Under the pieces are notes generated by a model. That model saw nothing but the letters and a program-made list of their open reading frames with translations. It was not told the origin of the DNA and made no database searches. A stretch of 64,000 nucleotides of DNA from Desmodesmus armatus (Eukaryota; Chlorophyta; Chlorophyceae; Sphaeropleales; Scenedesmaceae), in assembly GCA_007449985.2 (NCBI GenBank), contig VIIQ02000054.1, forward strand, positions 248,001 to 312,000, in the 5' to 3' direction. The translations under genes and the position numbers were made by a program. This document shows, piece after piece, positions 32,301 through 44,301 of this stretch (its first letter is position 1; the number at the start of each line of letters is the position of its first letter).

Positions 32301-35300
32301 GATCCTTTATGGGCACTACTGTGCTGCACACACTGACTGACACAGTTTGTCTCGCTCTGCAGTGTGCTCAGGCCTACCAACAGTGTCTGGCGCCACCTTC
32401 AACTGCCCATCCTCGGCTGTTGGTGCAGCCTGTACTGCCACATGCTCCGCTGGCTTGATCGGCAGCGTCAATGCCACATGTGGACCAGCAGGCACCTGGT
32501 TGACATCATGGACCTGCAGCAGCTCCTTGACATGCGCTACCAACCCACCCAACCCTGCCAATGGTGTGTTTGCCTGCAATGGCATCTTCATCAACCAGAC
32601 ATGCACTGCGCAGTGCTCTGCTGGTCACCTTCCCGGTCCATCGGGTGCACCCTCCTCGGTCTGCCAAACCTCGAGGGTGTGGTCAGCAGTCACTGGCAGC
32701 TGTGTCAGAGGCTGCACTGGCAGCCCCAGTCCTGCGCCCAATGCAGCCTTCTCTTGCCCAGCGGTTACTGCAGTGGGCCAGAGGTGTAATGCCACGTGTG
32801 GAACTGGCACTGTTGGGAATGTGTTTGCAACATGCCAGACAGGCACCTTCACATGGGCTGTCAACAGCGCCCAGCCATGCATCCCAGGTAAGACCCTGAC
32901 ACAATGCTTGCACCTGATGGAAGGCAAGGGAGGTGCTCCCAACATCATGCATTGCTTGCTGCTGCGGCAGCGAGCTGCTATGGTGGGTACAGCTTGCAGG
33001 CAGCAAGAAGATTTTCATGCCTCCAGTCTCCTTCAGGGCAGGGTACTACTTCTGTGCCGAATCCTGGCTCCAACTTGTTTACCAATCAAGGCTGTGGCTA
33101 ATCTTGCAAGTCCGTCTGACCACTTGCTCTCTTGTTCCCACTGTGTAGGATGTGTTGGCAGCCCCAAAACCCCAAACGGCAGGTTCACATGCCCAAGCAG
33201 CACACCAGTAGGCGGGACATGCAGGGGAGCTTGCAACACTGGTGAGGCGTGCAAGTGGCATTTGTGTCATTACATCAAGCCACAGCCAGCAGCAATCGTT
33301 TTGTGCACGTATTGAGAAGCACAACACTTGTCGTTTACCAGTCGCGTACCTTGCCCATGGCTGGGCAGAATGGTGCGCTGCGCTGCGCCTGGAACAAAGC
33401 TGTTGCTGTTTGCAAAGCGTCAAAACCCTGCCAAACCCTGTCAAACGTTGCCATGCCCTGATCCTTTCAGGTTTCACTGGGACTGTGACATCGACGTGCC
33501 GTGCCGATGGCAGATGGGATGTTGTCCGTGGCAGATGCAGCACACGGGGTAAGTGCAGCACCAGCCACCTTGTGCCATGCACGAAGTTCAAACTTTGAGC
33601 GCCGCATACCGACTTGATGCATCAGTGGTTGATGACAGACCTTGTGCTGCTCTTGAGTACGTATGTTGAACACGACTGTGTTTGTCTTTCAACTGCTGAT
33701 GCGTGCAGGATGTGTTGGCAACCCACCGCACCCAATGGGTGGAAGCTTCTCCTGCGGCAACGTCACCCGTGTTGGGCGCACATGCACAGCCACGTGCGCA
33801 GCGAATGGCGCACCCAAAGCCGTGTGCAGGGATGGCGGGAGGTGGTCGGCAGTCAGCGGTGAATGCTCAGGTAACTTATAATAGCATCAGAGTAGATCTT
33901 GCCAGATCACTAGGCGGCCAACCCCCTTCACGCGGGAAGGGGCAAACCTTCGACGCCGTACTAAGAAGCCCTTCATGTGCCGCACATGAAGGGGTGGGCC
34001 AGTGTGAGGGGGGGGGTTAGCGACAAGCGTGAAGGGGCTTTGCGATGTCGTCGTGAGAGGGTTGGCGTTTGTAGACGAACGGCTTCGCTTCGGGGATTTT
34101 CTTGAAAAGAGGGTTGTACACCACCGGCACAGTGAATTGATGCAAGATCTTGCGATTGAGATACCCTGGTGGTGAAGGGTGCGGTTGTAGCAATCTTGCA
34201 TGCTGTTTTGAACTGTTGAAGAAAGGCGGAGTTTTACTGACACCGCTGCTGCCTTGTTACTGCTTGTACAGGGGCATGCTCACCGAATCCTTGTTTGAAG
34301 AAGTTTGCCAACAGCAATGGCCAATGCACTGCAGCAGCTGGGTCAACTGGCTATGTGTGTGGATGCGCTGATGGGCTCCAGTGGGACGGGCAAACTTGCG
34401 TAGGTAAGACGTCAATCATGCATAACATGTTTGACTGTTTGACAATGCCGTTGCATACCACAAATGAATCAGCACAGCTTTGGTCCTAGGCCCTAGGTCC
34501 TGGCAGGCATGCTTCATTGGGACGTCACACCCTTGCTGGTACCTGTTGTTGACGGCGATTTCAGCCAACTCACCCATGGTGCCTTTCGCCTTGTTTGTTC
34601 CTGATACTGCAGCCTCGTGCTCCATCCTAATTGAGAGGACAAACAAAGCACAGCAAAATACAGTGATCAATCTGGCGGAGGTGCGCCTGTTCAACCGTCT
34701 GGGCCAACAGATCCCTGAGACCAGGTTGTTACCTAGGTTGTCCAGTGCACATCCCCTGGGACCGGTGCAGCACTGCTTTGATGCGGCCAATCCTACCTTC
34801 TGCCACACTGCCATCGATACGACCTGGGACCAGGATCCGACTTTCAGGGTTGGATACCTTTGCTCTGAAGGTTTGACCAGGGTGGAGGTGCTGAATCGTC
34901 AACAATGCTGCCAGAGCGCAATCACTGCCTTCCAGATGCGCTTCTTGAATGCCACGGGCGCCAGTGTGACATCAGCCTACCAGTTTGATGCAGCTCAGAA
35001 CTTGTTCAACATCACACTACAATCAGGTGAGCTGAAGATCATGTGTGTGTCGATGAAAGGCTGCAAGGCCTTGCCAACTGCCACACCCTTGCCAAAGCCT
35101 GCTTCAACCTTCACAACGACTTGTCACAAATAGACTCTATCCAGTGCATCTCAAGTACAGATGTGAGTGTCTTTGTTGTGTAAGCTCTCCGTCACCATAG
35201 TTGAAACACCCCTGCACCTGTATTGTCGCCTGCAGATGGGCCGTCTGTGAGGGCTGCAGCATGCTCTGGCAGCCCACCCAGCGGCCTGACCGGCGCTGCC

Positions 35301-38300
35301 GCCTGGCAGTGTGGTGGCACCACTGCAAGTGGCAGCAGCTGCTCAGCCCAGTGCGCAGCAGGGTTCACTGGCGCCGGGTACACGTCAACATGTGCCTTTG
35401 GAGCCTGGGGCAGCGTCAATGGCTCTTGCACTCCAGCAGGTGCGGTTTGTGCGCTGGGCTCCGTGCCATTCAGAGCTGTTGTGCTTGGCTCGGCCCATAC
35501 ATGGCACATGGCAGGTCCTGCTTGTGCATGATCAACAGGAAAACACAGCAAGCACTCTTGTTCAGCAGCTGCATGGTGAAAGCAGGTGTGAGAGTGACAT
35601 GTCTTTGGCACTGCACCAGGCAGTCGCTCGTCCTTGCGTCTGGCAGAACTGGGCTGCAAGCCGCTGGTCCTTGCGTTTTACCCCGCCGCTGCCAGCTTGG
35701 AGCTGCTTCTGGCTCAATCAATGCCCACAGTTACATCCCCCAACTTACCTGTTGCTTGTTGTCATTGCATTTGTGATGCAGTCTGTTCTGGCAGCCCACC
35801 AAGCACTGGCCTGACGGGCGCAACATGGCAGTGTTCTGGCACCACTGCTAGCGGCAGCAGCTGCTCAGCCCCATGCTCCACAGCATTTGCTGGCGCCGGG
35901 TACACGTCAACTTGCACAGGTGGAGCCTGGGGCAGTGTGACTGGCTCGTGCACAGGTGGGTGGCGGTCTTTATGAGACATGGTGACCAGTCCGTGTCTGC
36001 TATCAAGGTGCCAGCAGCATGTGAAGCTACAACAGATTCGGTCAACTTGACCTGACGCAGTGGCTATGCACGCCAACAAGGACATGCTTGGCGAGCGCAG
36101 CGCAAGCAATGGCTCACGGACGCAGCCAGATTGATTGGCTGGAAACACTACAGGCCTCATGAGCTTGAGGCATTCAGCACACCGTCAAGGATCTGATACA
36201 ATACGGCCAGATTGTTGAAGTCACTCTTGGGTTTGTGCATCAGCAGCAATGCCAACCATTGCTTCGAAGAAATCTTGCGAACAAACACCGAACCTTATGG
36301 CTGCGATCGCAGGCACTTGCTCTATTCGGATTGAGCTCAAGAGCCAACAGACGACCGGAGCCATCCTCAACCTGGCAGAAGTCCGCCTGTACAACCGCGC
36401 GGGGGCGCAGATCCCTAACAGCCGACTCAGGTTCTCCATGTCCTCCGAAGCGGGAAGCAACAGCCAAGTGCAGTACTGTTTTGATGGCAACTTAAACCTG
36501 CCTATTTGCCACACCGCACCTAGTGACCCCAACCCCAGGTTGCAGGTCGGCTACTCTTGCGATGAAGAGTTGAGCAGAGTGGAGGTTGTCAACCGCCAGG
36601 ACTGCTGCGGGCAGCGCATTGCAGACTTCCAGCTGCGCATCTTGGATGCTGCTGGAGCAGATATGCGACAGCCGTACCACTTCACTGGAGCAGACACCAA
36701 GTACACAATTGCCTCGCAAGGTGAGGGAGCAATAAAGCCATGCTGTTGGTGCTATATTGTCTCTGTTCTGCAGAACCAGCTGGGGAGAGGGTAGAGAGGG
36801 TCGGCATGATTCCCTGTTTGTGAGCCACAGATTTGTGAAAAACTTTAATGTAACAGGCCCCCTGGGGAAAGTAGGCTTGCACCTGTTGTTCACTGTGGTT
36901 GGGTCTTCCAACTCCGTGCTACATGCAGCTACACCCAGGCGATGTCACACAGGCCTTGACATTGGGCATTGTGCAATGGCATGCATGCATCTTAACGCTT
37001 GCTTGCCATGGTGCTGCTGCAGTCTGCACGGGCACAATCGACACCAAGTTCCTGTCAACTGCGGGGCGAAGGATCCGACACGGCACAGTCGAGTCAGTGC
37101 CATGCCGTGCTCCCTATACCGGCAACGCCAACGTCAGATGCAACGCTGATGGCACTCTTCATTACGAAGGCGGATGCGGTGAGGGTAGTATGCAGCAGTC
37201 ACAAAGCCACCACAAGCAACGGACCAATGCTTTGATCTTGGCTTCAAGCCAAGTTGGGGGGCAACCTTGGTGTTTAGGGGCAGTGCGTTTGAGTGCATTG
37301 TGCTGCAGGTACCAAGATCAATCGATTGGAATTCTGCATCATGCAGAATCTGAGAGATTGTGGCCAACAACCTGTACAGCTTCTGCATTGCCGTATGACT
37401 GTTGCCGCTGATCAGTCAAGAGCACCGCTGCCTTGGACGTGACTGTAACGTGCAATCAAATGCAAGTTCATTGCAGGCATCACTCAGCATGTTGTCTATT
37501 GAGCCTGCTTATTCATTGCCCTGCTGCGGGCATTTCTTGCCATGTGTGCAGAGCGAAGCTTCCAAGTGGACGGCAAGACCATCCTGTTTGTTGTCCAAAG
37601 GCTGTCACAACCTGATGCCAGAGCTGTATGCCGTCAGCGTGGTGGTGAGGTGGGTAGTCACAACTGCAATCAACGTGATGCCATCTGAGACGGATGCTGA
37701 AAGTCAAAACACGCTTCAGCATCTTTGAGTGTCGGCGCACCCACTAACGTGCAGGTGCTTGCTTGAGTATTCAGCCCAGCCCGGTATGCAGCCTTGAAGG
37801 CTAGGCATGATGGTACACCTGACACCGGTCATGCCTGGATGCAGCGTGTTTACTCGTTCCCGTCCTGCTGGTGCCGCCTGCCCTGCAGCTGCTTACAGTG
37901 GCCACTCAGGCTCAACGAGATGCGATTGTTGCAGAGTTGCAAGGCGTTGATTATGAACAGTGGATTGGTCTGGAGGCGCTCAACAGGCAACCCACAGCAA
38001 ACAAGGCAAACTTCAGGTGGCTCAGCACTGGCAGAGCCCCCAGCCAGGACTGGTGGATTGCCGGTGAACCCAACAACGCTGCGAATGCTGAAGGTGTCTG
38101 TGCAGCGCAGCCTCCTTCCCCGTTGTGGAATGGTAAGCGGGCATGTTTGGGACACCATGTCGTAGCATCTGCTTCTCTGGGCTATCAAGGGCAGGGAATA
38201 CTGTTCCCTCCCAATGTACAGTGTGCATTGGATGCAGTGCAGAGAGAGTGTTCAGTTGATCGGTTCTGCCAAAGCTAACACCCATCATGCGCACTTTCAA

Positions 38301-41300
38301 TGACTGCAGATATTCCGTGTGACCGGCAGAGGCCATTTGCGTGCCAGATAGGTGAGCGAGTGTTCGGAGGTTGAAGACCATTGTGGGTGCACTGCGTTAC
38401 TACCAAGTCTTGGCTGAAGGGCTTGCCTTTCCTGTCAGGCATCATGTGCCCTGCCAGCGGAGCATTGCCACAACACAACAGCTCGAGCCTTGCAAGCAGC
38501 AATTGTGTTGATTGCCAATCAATGATTGGCTGCTTGTTTGCTTGCAGGCTGCAGCGAGGTGGCCCTACCGGCAGTCAGCAATGCCGCTTGGGCGCAGGGC
38601 CAATGTGACGCAACACCCTCAGGCGGCACCTGCACTGCTACATGCAATGCTGGCTCTGTGGCCAGTCCAAGTGCACCAAGGGTTACATGCGACCGTGGAA
38701 CCTGGGGCAGTGTCAGTGGTTCTTGCACTCCAGCAGGTGTGTCATTGCTCCGTGTGGAGATGAGCATGTTTGTGTTGAGTTTTTTTTCGTTTGTTTGGGG
38801 TTTGTGCTGGTGCACGGGCTTGACTTGGTTTATTTACTTTATGGGAGTGCTGGTCCCCAACAGTGTTGCAGTCAACCTCAGTGAGCACCCCTTTGGCAGC
38901 AATTGCTGTTCCTTACCAGTGCTGCAACAATCAATGCATCATTGTACCAGTGTGGCGTATGCAGCAGGCAGCAGCTGTCTTGGTACTCATTTTGCCATGT
39001 CTTCAGTGAAAGGTACCACGGCTGGCAGGGATATGTGCCAAGGTAAGGGTTACCCTGCTGATACAATTGCCTCAACCAGCCCGCTGAAACGACTTCGAGG
39101 CAGTCCCACATCACATGTGCCGGAACATGCACCCTACCTCTCAACATGCATGCTGATTATCGTGCCACAGTGTTGATGACTAACAAACAAATGCTTGCCT
39201 GTCATGGTGATGTTGCAGAGCCTCTGCCTGAGGCTGTCTGCACAGGTGCAATCAATACCAAGTACCTGTCCACTGTGGGGCGTAGGATCCCCTTGAACAC
39301 TGTCGCGTCTGTGCCATGTCGCAACCCCTACACTGGCAATGCCAACGTCAGATGCCACGCTAACGGCGAGTTGCACTATGAAGGCGGATGCGGTGAGGAT
39401 AGTGTACAGCGATCACCGTGGTTGGCGGCCAGCTTTGGCAGCTGATCACTGACTCACAAATTCAACTGGTCCCGGTGTTTTGAGCACATTGCAATACTCG
39501 AACCTCACCTACTGGACCAATTGGCTTGTTGCTGCACCTGGTCTTGTGCTGCCTCACATGCCCCAACAACCAACCAATGTAGGGGCGTGTGGCGCTGATG
39601 TTTCTAGCAGCTGTTGCACTGCTGATTGACTATTGGCCGTTGGTACAAGGGGAAAAACTGTATCTTTGTTGTTGGTTTGCAGCCAGCTATAGTTGACAAC
39701 TCGCGCAACGTCGATGTCGCGATTCGTCGCAGTGTGTCGCGGTGTCGCGCCCACAGGTAGCATCTACGGCTCAGCGCTGTTAAGCAGGACCCCTCTTACG
39801 AAAACTACTGATGTTGTGTTTGTTGCTTGCAGAGCGAAGCTTCCAAGTGGAGGGCAAAACTATTGTGTTCGTTGCTCAGTGGGTGTCTCAGAATGCCGCA
39901 AGAGATGTATGCCGTCAGCGGGGGGGTGAGGTGAGTTGTCAGAGTCGGCATCACTTGCTGACGGTGGCTGCTGCCGCCGCCGCTGCTGCTATTGCCAAAG
40001 CTTGCCGCAAGGTGGCTGCTGCTGCTACTGCTGGTGCTGCTGCAAAAGCTTCCTTGTTGCAAGCACATCCACCTTCTTTCTCACCAGCACGTGCAGAACA
40101 TGGGAGCATGATCTTGCAGTCAATCGCCGACACGTGTCGGGTTTTGTTGTTACCTGATCGGCTGCTACATGTTGTCCCATCCTCTCTTCCCTGTGCCCCT
40201 CTTCCCTGCAGCTGCTCACCTTGGCCACTACAGCCCAACGTGACGCACTTGCGGCAGACTTGTTAGGCGGCGCAGGTGCCGCATGGGTTGGTATGGAATC
40301 GCTCAACAGACAACCCTCAGCGAACAGAGCAGACTTCAGGTGGCTGAGCACCGGCAGGTCCAGCCCAGAGTGGTGGGCCGGTGGTGAACCCAACAATTTC
40401 AACAGTGAAGAAGGCATATGTGGGGTTTTTTACGATTCAAATCAGATGAATGGTGAGTTGTTGGGCTTGGCAGGACATCTCGCAGTGTAAGGTGACAAAG
40501 ATGCGTACGCCACAACCAACCTGGTCCATGTCACAATTTGCAAAGCAAATGGCGTGTTGTGGCTGCGTTCAACTACATCAACCTTCTGTCCGACATTTTC
40601 ACACCCAAGTCTGAAATCGATCATGCCAACTGCAACTGCATGCAGATCTGCCATGCCACTTGACCAGAGCGTTTGCGTGCCAAATAGGTGAGTGACCGCC
40701 TGACACTGTCAGTGCCACGTCGCTGTGGGTTCATGTGATGCGTGTCAAGTGCAAGGCTGGGTCAGCGATGGACTTGGTGGCAGCAAAATTGCCCTGCCAA
40801 CACCTGCTTTGGGTGTCACAAAGAGCTGCGTGTCACAAACGGCACAAAGAACAGGCCAGGTTGGCAACCAAAGCTAGTTCAGTTGCTGATGGGCAGTCGC
40901 TTGCGTGTGCAGTGGCTGGCTTTGCAAGCAACACTGCTTGTGTTTGATGTTCGTTTGTTTGTATGGCTGCCTGTCTCCTTGCAGGCTGTAGCACGGCGGC
41001 CCTACCGGCAGTCAGCAATGGTGCTTGGGCGCAGGGCCAATGTGACGCAACACCCTCAGGCGGCACCTGCACTGCTACATGCAATGCTGGCTTCACGGGA
41101 ACGCCAAGGGCCACATGCAACTCTGGCGCCTGGACCCTTCAAGGGAGTTGTGTGCCAGGTATGCATGAGTATGCAGGTTGTCATGACCATGAGCAAACTT
41201 ACCAAGGCAGCACCGCCAGCATGTCATGATTGGCACGCACAGCATTTGGCAGCTGCTAGTGACATCATACTTGCTGGTCACATTGATGTCGATACCCCTG

Positions 41301-41775
41301 CTGTCACATGCTGACAACAGCTGCTCACTATGGTGCCTGCTCTTTCATGCCTGATACTGCAGCCCCGTGCTCCATCTTGATTGAAAGGAAAAACAGAGCA
41401 CAGCCAAGCAATTCAATCATCAACTTGGGGGAGGTGCGCATGTTCAACAGCGCGGGCACACAGATTCCTGCCAGCAGCCTGGCACGTTCGATGTCCACTA
41501 CACATCCAGAATTTCCATTGGATAATTGCTTTGATTCGGCGACACACACCTTCTGTCACTCTGCCGACAACCCATGGGACTCAGACCCGACTTTGAGCGT
41601 CAGGTACCCATGCTCTGGCGGTTTGAGCAAGGTGGAGGTGGTGAACCGTCAAAATTGCTGCGGAGCGCGCATCACAGACTTCCAGATGCGCGTTTTCAAT
41701 GCTGAGGGGGCAAGTGTGACACCGACCTACAGATTTGATGCCGCCCAGTCCTTGTACACAATCACGGTGCCATAA
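29331..41775 (+). CDS. Secreted multi-lectin mosaic protein (24 exons)
   Basis: Exons: 29331-29988, 30488-30699, 31219-31324, 31510-32127, 32363-32887, 33149-33241, 33471-33548, 33709-33870, 34272-34403, 34613-35026, 35236-35439, 35782-35955, 36313-36720, 37023-37178, 37552-37649, 37889-38132, 38310-38351, 38548-38736, 39219-39392, 39833-39930, 40212-40452, 40646-40687, 40985-41158, 41363-41775; 1884 residues, all phases consistent. Order: signal peptide; Ser/Thr/Asn-rich stalk with many N-glycosylation sites; bulb-type lectin (exons 1-3, LCIKPDGDIQL); C-type lectin (exon 4, VWIGLQ, PYACE); Cys-rich sushi-like modules (4-8); EGF-like (9); discoidin-like (10); sushi-like (11, 12); discoidin-like (13); Cys module, C-type lectin, sushi-like (14-18); the same block again (19-23); discoidin-like (24). 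C-type lectins carry WIGLE and GEPNN. Likely binds glycans at the cell surface or matrix. Domain names rest on motifs read by eye. Confidence 0.8.
30311..30510 (+). repeat. 83-base tandem repeat that triplicates a 3' splice site
   Basis: GCTGTGTGCAGATGG occurs at 30311, 30394 and 30477. Each is followed by an exon-like GGNAACATT(C/T)AGCTC or its coding counterpart. Only the third continues into the open bulb-lectin exon (30488). The first copy would hit TAG after four codons. Confidence 0.85.
33893..34150. mobile_element. Small inverted-repeat element in intron 8 of the lectin mosaic
   Basis: AGATCTTGC (33893-33901) and GCAAGATCT (34142-34150) bound about 258 bases. Inside is a perfect stem CCCTTCATGTGC/GCACATGAAGGG (33969-33993) and CCCCTT...AAGGGG pairs, with GAAGGGG words on both strands. 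This is a MITE-like layout without coding capacity. Confidence 0.45.
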
Positions 41776-42143
41776 GGTGAGCTAGTGGATCACCCCTGGT
41801 CCCTGTTGGGCTATGATGGTTGTCACAGTTGTAAGGAACTTGAAGACTTGTGTGTGGACAGGTCCTCTGGGGCCCCGAGATAGGCTATATTGATGTTTGG
41901 TTGTCAGGGCAGGATTCTAGGGTTGTGCCAGTGACTCAGTCGGTTGCAGTGCACCAGGTTCTCTCTGCTCCCTCACGGCAGCACCTGGCAAGATATGTTC
42001 AGGAACACTTGGGTCTTGGAGCACTGCCGGGGTCGTCAATGGTACGACCATGCATATTGACCGCTCAGCGGCCATTTGAATGCTCAACCCAGTTACTTGT
42101 ACTGCCTCTTGCTGTCCTGACTGCTGCAATATCTTGCCTGCAG
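41776..42143 (+). other. Former intron or 3' UTR between the TAA and the hevein exon
   Basis: A good donor (GTGAGC) follows directly after the TAA plus one base, and a TTGCCTGCAG acceptor precedes 42144. The stretch behaves as intron 24 if the stop is ignored. Confidence 0.5.
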
Positions 42144-42295
42144 GCTGCACCTCCACAGCAGAGTGGATGGGACGCTGTGGTAACGGCATCTGCTGCCGCC
42201 CTGGCAACTGCTGCTCACAGAATAACTGGTGCGGCATCACAGAAGGCCACTGCGGCGCTGCAGGATGTCAGAGACTATTTGGCGAATGCTGGTGA
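42144..42295 (+). pseudogene. Hevein-type chitin-binding exon cut off from the lectin mosaic
   Basis: After a TTGCCTGCAG acceptor, a phase-1 frame reads about 50 residues containing CGNGICCRPGNCCSQ, NNWCGITEGHCG and a final GECW before TGA. Cysteine spacing and CCSQxxWCG match type-1 chitin-binding (hevein) domains of plants. Phase 1 matches all preceding module exons, so it looks like the original last exon. The upstream TAA at 41773-41775 would exclude it from the protein unless a different splice is used, so it may be an alternative or dead exon. Confidence 0.55.
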
Positions 42296-44032
42296 TGGAA
42301 CGCTTTGGTTGCAGCAGCACTCTTGAAGGTGACGCGTGTACAAATCAGCCTGCACGGATGTGTCGGATTGCTGGTGGTGTGCCACATTTCAGTATCTGTG
42401 GAGTGGACCCTGTAAGAAGTTCTGCGCGTGTCGTTTGGAAAGTGCAGACGTCCCACCTGAGCCGGTCAAGACCTTGCAGGTTGACGTCTGTCTGCAACCG
42501 TGCTGTCAGTTGATGCTGGCATCCTGCGGTGTTCAAGCAAGGTGTGAGAGTATACCTGTATGCACAGTTTGCAGCAGTCTGGAGGGCACGTAATGCTGTG
42601 GCAGTTGTTTGCTGGTAGTGATCACTTCATGATGTCATGTCCTGTGGAGGTGCTGAGAGTGTGCAGTAAGGAGTGAGCGGTGCCTGGCAGCTTGTGTGAC
42701 TGAGCTGTGGCTTTAAATGTTGGTTCCTGCAGCGACAGCGGCTTGCAGTGCGACTTGCAAAGCTAGTCGTTGAGCAAACCAGCCTGGCAGCAACTTGTGG
42801 CTCATAGTTGCTGCCAGCAACAGACGGTCTGTCTGGCCGGACTGTTGGACGCATGCGACGATTCATCCGATGCTGAGCACTCCTGAGCAGGTCGTGGTTG
42901 CCCAGAGGGGTGCGTGAGCGTGTGTTGCATGAGGATAGATAGCCACAGGGGTTGGGTCCCTGAAGTGATGCTCTTCATGGATGGTGGAAGCCACCCCGTA
43001 CATGCATATGCATGTGCCAGCCCCTGGCCCTTCTTGAGTACTACTAGTAGCTGGATGCAGCCTTATACACACCTGAACGGACACATGCTCAGACACAGAG
43101 TGCTTGTGTTGTTAAGGGGTGTAGGTTTGCATGCCTGCAGGGTGTGTAGTGTTGGATTGCGCTCAAGTCTTGAGCAGCACTTGCCAAGGCGGCTGGGCCG
43201 TTGTAACTGCAGTGGTACTTGACAGTTGTTAAAAGTAGTAGATTGTAGCATCAGCTCCAGGGCAGGACTGCTGGGTGGGGACTGCTGAGTTTGTGGCAGT
43301 GAAGCAGTGCCCATCGCCTGGCCCGGGACCCGGTGTGGCAAAGGCAGTGCATGCTGCTGGAGACCATGACTTGGCCGTCACCGCAATGTGACGAGGGCAC
43401 CTGTCTGTGTGCCTACATTGGCTGCCACATGTTGTTGACGTCACCACACCTGCGGCTGATGTTTGCTGATGTGTTGTTGGTTGTGTTATGTCTGACATGT
43501 TGTGTTGTATGGCTTTGGTGCAGAATTCAACCCCAGTTGCCTTCATGCCATGAACTCCATGATGGAGTGAAGCCAGCCAGCATAAGCACCAACAGGTGCA
43601 GCTTGTCAGCATCAATACAAGCTCGTATGTTTTGATGTGTGGTGGTGGGAATTAGTGGTAGCCAGTATACTGAAGACCCGGTAACACATCCTGCACAGAT
43701 GCATGGCATGCATGTGTGGAGCTTGTTGCCAATTTTAGCTCTCACATAGCACAGAACTGTTGACTGACTGACAGCGTACTGCAGGCAAATTATGCCGAAA
43801 TGTTGGTGTGTGGATGTGACATGTTCCCCAACCTGACAGTGCTATCGTCCAGCACATTGAGCAGCACATCTAGTCAACTACAGCACAACTGCTGCCGCTG
43901 TACACATGTGCCACTCAGCATCTGAATAGACTGCAGATCCTTTGGGAGTCGAAATGCACTCATTTTGATCTTTAAATGCTTTTGCCTGAGAAAGACAGCA
44001 CCTGCACACACTCAATCAAGCATGAGCTTCCA
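42296..44032. other. Intergenic, no gene recognised
   Basis: Short frames only. A Cys/Trp-rich frame near 42340-42430 (DCWWCATFQ, CKKFCACR) could be another exon remnant of the lectin gene but lacks clear splice sites. Confidence 0.35.
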
Positions 44033-44301
44033 GGGTAGGGATTAGTTGAACGTGACACAGGGAGTTCTTCTATCAGGGCTCTGCGAATGCCCCTACCCCT
44101 GGGGGCATTGCCACCAGGGCCCACGCCCTAATGCCCCTCCCCCTCCTGGCGGCTCAAAATGCCCTGTTTTCAAAGGATTTTGACCCCCAAAGCTTTCAAA
44201 AATGCCCCAAGCCCCACCCCCTAGGGCATGATGTGAGCAATGCCCCCGGCCCTCCCCCCTCTAGAAGAACTGCCTGTGTCACTTTCAACTAATCCCTACC
44301 C
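44033..44301. mobile_element. MITE with about 46-base terminal inverted repeats
   Basis: The left end, starting GGGTAGGGATTAGTTGAA (44033), is the reverse complement, with few differences, of the right end finishing TTCAACTAATCCCTACCC (44301). The similarity runs about 46 bases through GTGACACAGG and AGTTCTTCT. The 180-base interior is rich in AATGCCCC and GGGGCAT words. No convincing target-site duplication was identified. No ORF. Confidence 0.85.
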
